From the NCBI GenBank assembly GCA_018267315.1, contig JAFDYS010000031.1, positions 1 through 40,579 of the forward strand: a DNA stretch of 40,579 nucleotides. Reading direction: 5' to 3'. The notes under the pieces were generated by a model. That model ran no database searches, was not told where the DNA came from, and saw nothing but the letters and a program-made list of their open reading frames with translations. Below are positions 8,112 to 14,074 of the stretch, piece after piece. The first letter of the stretch is position 1, and each line of letters begins with the position of its first letter. The stretch is from Bacteroidota bacterium (lineage in GTDB: Bacteria; Bacteroidota; Bacteroidia; Chitinophagales; UBA10324). A program made the translations under genes and the position numbers.

Positions 8112-8151
8112 CAGGGCAAAATAATGCAACCAGGCTATTTGATGAAAACAA

Positions 8152-8184
8152 AAGTGCGCGCGCCGCGAAGCGGCGCGCGCACTT
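8152..8184 (-). terminator. GC-rich perfect hairpin ending the sulfur operon
   Basis: Fifteen perfectly paired bases (AAGTGCGCGCGCCGC and its complement) enclose a three-base GAA loop. In the minus direction it comes 18 bases after the DsrE2-like stop and is followed by TTTTGTTTT, so it fits a rho-independent terminator. The stem is unusually rich in alternating CG. Confidence 0.75.
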
Positions 8185-8202
8185 CCATGCCAAACAAACC
8201 GA

Positions 8203-8742
8203 TCAAATGAAAATAAAGTGTGTGCCTTCGCCTTCAGCCAGTGCGTACATGTCGCCCACCGTGATAATGTCCTTCACCTCATCCACGAAATCTTCTTTCT
8301 TCAGGTGGAACATGTCTGCCGCCAGTTTGCAGGCATAAATTTCGCCACCGCCGGCTTCAATCATTTGCAGAAACTCCGTCACATGTGGCATGTCAAGTTT
8401 GTCCATTTCTTTCCTCATCATGTAAGAAGCAAACGCTTCGAAACCGGGGAGTCCGGCTACCAGAGTGGGAATGGCAGGCATGAATGCCGGGTTGCCCACG
8501 GTACCGGTATGCAGGTGATCTGCATGGGCTTTCGTTACTGCCTGCAGTCCGAAGAATGTGAAAAACATGTCGGCTTGTATGCCTTCCATGAGGGCGCCAT
8601 TGGCCAATACCAATCCGGCATACACGCTTTCCAGCGTTCCTTTGGAAACGATGATGACTACTTTAGTGATGCGTCCTTTTTTCTCGAGTTCGGGAATAGA
8701 GACTTTTTCAATGCTTTCGGTTTTATCAATTGTCGGGTTCAT
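8203..8742 (-). CDS. DsrE2-like (DsrE/DsrF/DrsH-like) sulfur-transfer protein
   Basis: A 179-residue member of the DsrE/F-like family often annotated as a peroxiredoxin-like protein (COG2210 type). It has the Rossmann-like first strand KVVIIVSKGTLESVYAGLVLANGA, the characteristic ADMFFTFFGLQAVTK, GNPAFMPAIP and MMRKEMDKLDMP. A single conserved Cys, C138, lies in IYACKLAADMF, and DsrE-type proteins carry persulfide on such a cysteine. It is the last gene of an operon with the TusE/DsrC-like and SQR-like genes (46-base gap to the former), which supports sulfane-sulfur handling. The absence of dsrAB or DsrF/H partners here means the acceptor is unknown. Confidence 0.88.
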   Translation of the reverse strand: MNPTIDKTESIEKVSIPELEKKGRITKVVIIVSKGTLESVYAGLVLANGALMEGIQADMFFTFFGLQAVTKAHADHLHTGTVGNPAFMPAIPTLVAGLPGFEAFASYMMRKEMDKLDMPHVTEFLQMIEAGGGEIYACKLAADMFHLKKEDFVDEVKDIITVGDMYALAEGEGTHFIFI

Positions 8743-8788
8743 GATTATTGTTTTTTTGTTGTGAATGAATATTGGTTCGGGATTGAGT

Positions 8789-9097
8789 TCAAATGCAACT
8801 TACCGGTTTGGGAATGCCGGCAATCTTCGCCGCATTCTTCAGGGGTCCGCCCGGGAAGAGCTGGTAAAACTGCTTGATGTCAACAATGCCGGAGTTCCCC
8901 ACTTTGCGGATGCTGAGAGCAACTCCTTCTGCATGTTTGGTGCGCAGCCAGTTCAGCACTTCAAAATGTTTGTCAGTTAATGTGATGTGCAGACTGTTTG
9001 CAATCTCATGTGCCAATTCAGGTGTCCATTGATTCGGATCTTTCAGATAACCGTTGGCGTCGGTTTCGATCGGTTTGCTTAAGGTCATGGTTTCCAT
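8789..9097 (-). CDS. TusE/DsrC-family sulfur carrier with one redox cysteine
   Basis: A 102-residue sulfur carrier. The N-terminal ETDANGYLKDPNQW and C-terminal FPGGPLKNAAKIAGIPKPVSCI segments match TusE/DsrC closely. The penultimate residue C101 is the carrier cysteine of the flexible C-terminal arm. The second cysteine found 11 residues earlier in true sulfite-reductase DsrC is Ala here, as in TusE-type proteins. It should therefore act as a persulfide relay rather than form the intramolecular trisulfide of dissimilatory DsrC. It lies 26 bases after the SQR-like gene and before the DsrE2-like gene, a natural donor-carrier-acceptor arrangement. Confidence 0.92.
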   Translation of the reverse strand: METMTLSKPIETDANGYLKDPNQWTPELAHEIANSLHITLTDKHFEVLNWLRTKHAEGVALSIRKVGNSGIVDIKQFYQLFPGGPLKNAAKIAGIPKPVSCI

Positions 9098-9123
9098 ATC
9101 TGTTGTTTTGAAGGATTAAGAAA

Positions 9124-10362
9124 TTACGCTGTTACTTTTCCGGCCATACTCATGTGCGTGGGAACAGGAAGTTTTATTCCTGTCAGCAGCATATGCCAGT
9201 ACACCCATCTGAACATGAGTTTACCGTAGTGATTGAGCCGGTTCACTTTTAATAATTCCATGGGACCAACCACCGGAATCGGAAACTTGCCCGGCAGTGG
9301 TTCGGTGGTGTAGTTAAAATCAATGAGTGCTGCCTTGCCGTGCCCGGTTTCGATGAAGCAGTTGCTGTGCCCGTCGAATTGCGCGCGCAGCGGTTCGCCC
9401 TTGATGTAATGTAAAATGTTTTCGAGCAGAATGTCGGCTTCAAAGTGCGCCACAGAGCCGGCTTTCGAAGCGGGTACATTGGTGGCATCACCGATGACAA
9501 ACATGTTGGCGAATTTTTTCGATTGCAGCGTGTGCTTGTCTGTGGGAACGAAGTTCAGCCCGTCATCATCGCCGAGTTCGCTGGCTGCAATCATGCGGTC
9601 TCCCTTATTAACCGGGACGGTAACCAGCAGATCGAATGGCACTTCACGCTCATCATAAGATACGAGCACCTTGCGTTCATTGTCCACGTGCTGTACATAA
9701 AAGTCAGGCACTACGCTGACCTGCTTTTCTTCGAGCAACCCATTGAGCATCGCCGTGGCTTTTGGTTTGGTGAAGGCGCCGCTAAGCGGTGTGACGTAGG
9801 TAATGTTCACCTTGTCCCTCATCCCTCTTTCCTGGAAAAAGGAATCAGCGAGGAAGGTGAACTCAAGCGGAGCCACGGGGCACTTTATGATGGACTCATT
9901 TAATTGTATTACCAACTTACCACCTTCCCACGTCCTGAGCTTTTCAGAAAGCTTGACGGCGCCTTCAAAAGAATAGAAGTCGAAAATGTCTTTGTACCAC
10001 AGATCGCCTTTCAGTCCTTCGGTTTCTTCCGGAACCGGTTCGACCCCAGTGGCGATGATCAGTATATCATATGTAAGCACTTTACCGCTCTTCAGTTCCA
10101 CTTTGTTTTCTTCACCCAATATGTTCTTCACCTCATCGAGGATGAAATGGGCGCCTGCAGGAATGAATTCACTTTTCTTCTTCACAATTTCATGTGGCTG
10201 GTAAATGCCGAACGGAACAAAGAGAAAGCCCGGTTGGTAGTAGTGATTCTCATCCTTGTCAACGATGGTGATTTTCCATTCTTTCTTATTAAGATGGCGG
10301 ATGAGTTTGTTGGCCATCATCGTGCCTGCTGTGCCGGCGCCGAGTATCAGGAGGTCTTTCAT
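9124..10362 (-). CDS. Sulfide:quinone oxidoreductase-like FAD flavoprotein
   Basis: A 412-residue two-dinucleotide-binding-domain flavoprotein. FAD contacts are MKDLLILGAGTAGT, the ATGVEPVPE motif and FVIGDATNVPASKAGSVAHFEA. It has C161 (IIKCPVAPLEF) and C335 (SNCFIETGHG). By eye these align with the two disulfide/persulfide cysteines of characterised SQRs; a counterpart of the third cysteine is absent. The C-terminus has two hydrophobic/aromatic stretches (LMFRWVYWHMLL) that could sit in the membrane near quinone. It leads the operon with TusE/DsrC-like and DsrE2-like genes. ATG at 10362 starts right at the Rossmann strand, so the ATG at 10407 is disfavoured. The physiological substrate might be sulfide or another thiol. 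Confidence 0.85.
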   Translation of the reverse strand: MKDLLILGAGTAGTMMANKLIRHLNKKEWKITIVDKDENHYYQPGFLFVPFGIYQPHEIVKKKSEFIPAGAHFILDEVKNILGEENKVELKSGKVLTYDILIIATGVEPVPEETEGLKGDLWYKDIFDFYSFEGAVKLSEKLRTWEGGKLVIQLNESIIKCPVAPLEFTFLADSFFQERGMRDKVNITYVTPLSGAFTKPKATAMLNGLLEEKQVSVVPDFYVQHVDNERKVLVSYDEREVPFDLLVTVPVNKGDRMIAASELGDDDGLNFVPTDKHTLQSKKFANMFVIGDATNVPASKAGSVAHFEADILLENILHYIKGEPLRAQFDGHSNCFIETGHGKAALIDFNYTTEPLPGKFPIPVVGPMELLKVNRLNHYGKLMFRWVYWHMLLTGIKLPVPTHMSMAGKVTA

Positions 10363-10484
10363 GTTGATTCGATTTGTTTGCGAGGGCGAACCTACATGCA
10401 CCTGCATGCATCAGATATGATGCGAATCACATGCTCAAGTGACATTTGTCAACTCTTCATGCTCGTTGTAAAATCATGCAGTTC

Positions 10485-10500
10485 TGTGACTTGTGTCACA
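10485..10500. promoter_or_regulatory. CRP/FNR-family operator palindrome
   Basis: TGTGACTTGTGTCACA is a perfect palindrome outside its four-base centre and fits TGTGA-N6-TCACA exactly. It lies 122 bases upstream of the SQR-like start and 16 bases before a plus-strand ATG at 10517, so a bound regulator could act in both directions. A related imperfect GACATTTGTC repeat sits at 10441-10450. The regulator itself is not in this window. Confidence 0.6.
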
Positions 10501-10516
10501 AAAGACCGGTGAGGGC

Positions 10517-10627
10517 ATGAAGAAATTTGCAGGAGAAGAAAAAAGAATGGAAAGATTTCATGTAGAGGGCTGGTCAGGCATTCGCAGCCGCTTCGTGGAA
10601 ACGAAGAAAGAGTTGATCAAGTGTTGA
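10517..10627 (+). CDS. Possible 36-residue peptide or small RNA, divergent from the sulfur operon
   Basis: The ORF reads MKKFAGEEKRMERFHV and ends KKELIKC before TGA at 10625-10627. It is strongly charged, contains one Trp, ends with a cysteine and is unlike any family I know. A purine-rich AGGAGAAGAAAAAAGA stretch inside it could serve an internal ATG at 10547. Within it, CTTCGTGGAAACGAAG folds into a small hairpin. The unit lies between the CRP-type palindrome and a strong plus-strand terminator at 10648-10687, so a short transcript is likely; whether it acts as RNA or is translated is open. No TAnnTTTG box was found upstream. Confidence 0.4.
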   Translation: MKKFAGEEKRMERFHVEGWSGIRSRFVETKKELIKC

Positions 10628-10647
10628 TCGTTTTTTGGGTTTGGTGT

Positions 10648-10687
10648 AAGCCACCTGCAATTCAAATGCAGGTGGCTTGCTTTTTTT
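10648..10687 (+). terminator. Strong intrinsic terminator of a short plus-strand transcript
   Basis: AAGCCACCTGCA and TGCAGGTGGCTT form a perfect 12-base-pair stem with a seven-base loop, followed by GC and seven Ts. The T-tract is on the plus strand only. In the minus direction the hairpin is followed by ACACCAAACC, so it does not suit the beta-helix gene that ends at 10694. Confidence 0.85.
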
Positions 10688-10693
10688 CGTAAT

Positions 10694-12916
10694 TCATTGA
10701 ACGACCACCTTTCCGTTTTCAGTCGCGTCATTCGTTTTCAATCTGAAGAAATAGATTCCGGGTGTCAGGTCGCCTTTTTCTATTACCAATTCATGATCTC
10801 CTCCGCAAACCGATTCACGGGTGATGAGCCGCACGGTTCGCCCTTTTGCATCAAAGAGTTCAAGAGTGACTGGCCCCGGGTGGTGTGTTGAATATTTCAG
10901 AATGGCTTTGCCTGTAAAAGGGTTTGGAAACACTGCAGTGCCATTGCTCTCCGGCTGAGAAGCCGGCACATTCGTGAAACCGGTAAACTTCACACCATCG
11001 AGCCATAACTCATAGCCAACTCCGTAGCTATCCGTGTATATCTCAACGTAATTAATGTCGCTGAGTGAAACAGTTCCGGTGGTGCTTTTTGTCCACCCCG
11101 GTCCGCCGGCCAGCGGCACAACATAATTTTTCCATGTGTTCAGTGACTGATTCAAAACGGCGCCGGAAGAAGTGTATTTGTAAAAACCGCCTGAGGCATT
11201 TCCAACTCTCACATGGAAATACTGAAACGCCCCCAGATTGGTGTCAATGGAGTATATCCAGAAATTCAGGTACTGGTAATTGCTCAGGTTCCATGAAGTG
11301 ATACTGTCGCCTGCCGGGAAATAATGCAACCCGTTGAACCAACCCGTTCCCGTGCTCAGGTGAACGGAGGCCGTGCCATCATGCTTGGTCACTGTATCAA
11401 ATGATACGGTTATGGGCATTACAATTCCCCGCCACCAGCATGCTTCAGGATAGGAATACCAGAGTGATGGCGGCTCGCTGAGCTCTTCCGGAATTTGCGT
11501 TTGATATTCCGGTATCACATCACATGCATACGGAGTGGTGAGCACTTCGCCATAGGAGGCATTGTCATGATCATCATAAATTTTTTTCTCCAGGAAGGAT
11601 GAGTCGCAAAAGCGGAAGGTCTGGTTGGGGGCGTTCACATCATAAGTGGTGGTGTTCTTCACGTCGTAAATCACACTCGGATCAAAGTAATTGTATTCAA
11701 GCAGCTCATTGCCGGAAGTGCCGCTCAGTTCGATGCCCGAATAGTTTTTTATGAATGAATTGGCCGTGACGGACATATTTTCAGTGGCGCCGGCGCTGAT
11801 GGCCGTGGTATTCCCTTCAAACATGTTCGTGCTGATCGTGTAATCCTGTGAGTACTGATCTTCATAACCTGCTATCGGGCTTCCTTCCCATAACTCAACA
11901 CCAATAGGATTCACCAGCAAAGAATTGTTCGTGATCACATTATTAAACCCGCGGTCAATGGCAATGCCTGAATGATGGTTGTAGTTGATCTCATTACTGT
12001 CCACGATGCTGTTGAACGAGTACCCGAGCCACAGCCCATAGTGACTTGAGTTGCAGAGGTTGTGCTTGTAGATGTTTCCGTCGGCAAAGGTGGCTTCGAT
12101 GGCATTGTGGGGTGAGCCGGAGCATTCATTGTAGGCGAAGTAATTGTTGTTCGGAATGTCAGAGTAGTTGTATTGCCCGAGGAAAATTCCGTCACCGGAA
12201 TAGGAGAAGTCATTATGCTGCACATTGTTTTCGTTTGAAACGATCAGGAGAATGGCTGCGCAGTCGCTCGGATCAGTGTAGGGGCGGTTAATGTGGTTGG
12301 CGATGTTATCATGAATGGAGCTGCTGTCAGTGAAATACATGCGGATGCCAAAGGAAGTGTTCCATTCAAAGTGGTTGTTGTACACTTCGGCATGTGCGGA
12401 ATTGTAAAGAGCCACACCGTCGTTCTGCAGCTTCATGATGTTATCATGAACGGAGACGGAATCGCAGTTGTAAAAGAGTACGCCGCCGCCGAGTGCGCTG
12501 GTGTATCCCGCCCATACATCAATCCAGCCGGATGAATCCACTTTGTTGTAACTGAAATCGCAATTGTAGATTTCAATGTTGGTGGAGCCGGTGATGTAGG
12601 CGGCGTATTTGAAATGATTTGCCGATACAAAGTTTTTGATCACCACATTTCTCGAGTTGGTGATCTTGATCAGGTAGCCGGCGTAGGTGTTGCCGTTTAC
12701 CATAACACTGTCTCCGTCAATAACGACGTTCTCGGCATTATTGATTTGCAGAATCCCGTCATTGCCGCTGTCGGTAATGTTGTAGTCGCCGCCCAGTATT
12801 TTGATGTCGGCATTGCTCTCAATCGAAGTGTTGTCAGCAAGGGAAATATAGGTTTGTGCACGGGAGGAGAGCGAGATGGTAACCAGGAATAACAAAACAG
12901 GTAGAAGTGTTCTCAT
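10694..12916 (-). CDS. T9SS-exported right-handed beta-helix protein
   Basis: A 740-residue extracellular protein. After the signal peptide (MRTLLPVLLFLVTISLSSRAQ), residues of about 30-470 consist of repeating short strands with N/D-rich turns (for example NVVIDGDSV, NIEIYNCDFSYN, AEVYNNHFEWN), the pattern of a pectate-lyase-type parallel beta-helix. Next comes a roughly 150-residue jelly-roll-like domain with WFNGLHYFPAGDS and a closing GYELWLDGVKF strand, resembling a carbohydrate-binding module. The last ~80 residues form a type A T9SS sorting domain (VFPNPFTGKAILKYS through GIYFFRLK). Catalytic residues of a lyase cannot be assigned, so polysaccharide binding or cleavage is only inferred. 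ATG at 12916 begins the signal peptide. Confidence 0.88.
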   Translation of the reverse strand: MRTLLPVLLFLVTISLSSRAQTYISLADNTSIESNADIKILGGDYNITDSGNDGILQINNAENVVIDGDSVMVNGNTYAGYLIKITNSRNVVIKNFVSANHFKYAAYITGSTNIEIYNCDFSYNKVDSSGWIDVWAGYTSALGGGVLFYNCDSVSVHDNIMKLQNDGVALYNSAHAEVYNNHFEWNTSFGIRMYFTDSSSIHDNIANHINRPYTDPSDCAAILLIVSNENNVQHNDFSYSGDGIFLGQYNYSDIPNNNYFAYNECSGSPHNAIEATFADGNIYKHNLCNSSHYGLWLGYSFNSIVDSNEINYNHHSGIAIDRGFNNVITNNSLLVNPIGVELWEGSPIAGYEDQYSQDYTISTNMFEGNTTAISAGATENMSVTANSFIKNYSGIELSGTSGNELLEYNYFDPSVIYDVKNTTTYDVNAPNQTFRFCDSSFLEKKIYDDHDNASYGEVLTTPYACDVIPEYQTQIPEELSEPPSLWYSYPEACWWRGIVMPITVSFDTVTKHDGTASVHLSTGTGWFNGLHYFPAGDSITSWNLSNYQYLNFWIYSIDTNLGAFQYFHVRVGNASGGFYKYTSSGAVLNQSLNTWKNYVVPLAGGPGWTKSTTGTVSLSDINYVEIYTDSYGVGYELWLDGVKFTGFTNVPASQPESNGTAVFPNPFTGKAILKYSTHHPGPVTLELFDAKGRTVRLITRESVCGGDHELVIEKGDLTPGIYFFRLKTNDATENGKVVVQ

Positions 12917-13142
12917 GTGTTGGTGGTTTTGGAAAACGGAAGGCAATGAACTTTACAATAAAGCTAATGAACTGAACCGGAGATCTCGTTGATTTTTTTG
13001 GAAGGTGAGTAATCTGTGATGGTCTGCTAATAGTCAAACCAACATAGCGCTATCCGGGAGTTGGATTCCTGATGCCGGCGAATGAATAATCAGAAAACAT
13101 GCCGCCATATGCCGTCATAAAGTTTTTAGCGAACCAATTATG

Positions 13143-13150
13143 TAAGTTTG
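13143..13150 (+). promoter_or_regulatory. Bacteroidota -7 box TAAGTTTG for the DDAH-like gene
   Basis: A perfect TAnnTTTG match only seven bases before the ATG at 13158, which predicts an almost leaderless mRNA. Confidence 0.55.
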
Positions 13151-13157
13151 AATTGCA

Positions 13158-13916
13158 ATGAAAAGCAACTATGCGATTATACGGGGTGTGCCACTGAGTT
13201 ATGATCAGTGTGTAACAACGCAGCACGATAAAATAAATGTGGCGCTGGCCCGGAGGCAACATGCCGCCTACTGTTATGCGCTCGAGAAAGCGGGCGCGAA
13301 ACTGATTGTAATCACCGCCGATGAGCGGTTACCGGATTGTTGTTTTGTGGAAGACACGGTGATTGTGGTTGATGATCTCGCCATCATCACCAGGCCGGGA
13401 GCGCCATCCCGAAGGCCCGAAGTGAAAGCTGTGGAAGAGGTGATTTTGAAACATAAAACCGTGCGCAGGATTGTGGCGCCGGGCACTTTGGATGGCGGTG
13501 ATGTGCTTCGGATCGGAACCAAAATTTTTATCGGGCTTTCACGCAGAACTACCCAGCAAGCCATTGATCAGGTGAAAGAAATCGTTTCACCGCTGGGTTG
13601 TGAAGTGATTGCTGTGCCCGTTCATGATACACTTCATTTGAAGTCAGTGATCACCCCTCTCAATGAGACGCATGTGGTGATGAGTGCCGGTCATTTTGAT
13701 GAATCGCTTTTTTCAGACTATCAGCAAATCGTTCTGCCAATGGAAGAAGCGTACGCCGCCAACTGTCTTTCTGTGAATGAAACGATTTTTGTTCCCACCG
13801 AATATCCGGCTACCAGGGCGATGATTGAGGCCGAAGGATTTTATGTGGTGGAGCTGGAAAATTCAGAATTTAAAAAAGGTGACGGCGCCCTCACTTGCCT
13901 GTCAGTCCTCTTCTGA
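13158..13916 (+). CDS. Dimethylarginine dimethylaminohydrolase (DDAH) family protein
   Basis: A 252-residue pentein-fold amidinohydrolase, about the size of bacterial DDAH. The predicted catalytic triad is visible: Asp of TLDGGDV (D112), His in VHDTLHLKS (H160) and nucleophile Cys in GALTCLSVLF (C247). The LPDCCFVEDT segment contributes to substrate binding in the family. DDAH converts methylated arginines to citrulline and methylamines. Related penteins act on arginine or agmatine, so the precise substrate is inferred. It is cytoplasmic (no signal peptide) and appears monocistronic. Confidence 0.88.
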   Translation: MKSNYAIIRGVPLSYDQCVTTQHDKINVALARRQHAAYCYALEKAGAKLIVITADERLPDCCFVEDTVIVVDDLAIITRPGAPSRRPEVKAVEEVILKHKTVRRIVAPGTLDGGDVLRIGTKIFIGLSRRTTQQAIDQVKEIVSPLGCEVIAVPVHDTLHLKSVITPLNETHVVMSAGHFDESLFSDYQQIVLPMEEAYAANCLSVNETIFVPTEYPATRAMIEAEGFYVVELENSEFKKGDGALTCLSVLF

Positions 13917-14074
13917 ATGAAGTTATTTCAATGCCTGCTCCTCAAGGGTAATGACTGCATTCGCATGCAACATGGCATAGAACGCGCCCGGTGAATAGTC
14001 CGTGAGCCGCCAAATGATAAGTGCATTCTAGCTGTGCAGTTAAAACTTAATAATTTGCATTGGCCCGAAACCAA

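Noticed and set aside
8218..8877. A 219-codon plus-strand ORF opposite the DsrE2-like gene
   Set aside because: Antisense shadow of a clear family member; His/Phe/Cys-rich composition typical of reverse-frame readings.
9904..10512. A 202-codon plus-strand ORF opposite the SQR-like gene
   Set aside because: Antisense to conserved FAD-binding codons, so its openness is explained by codon bias.
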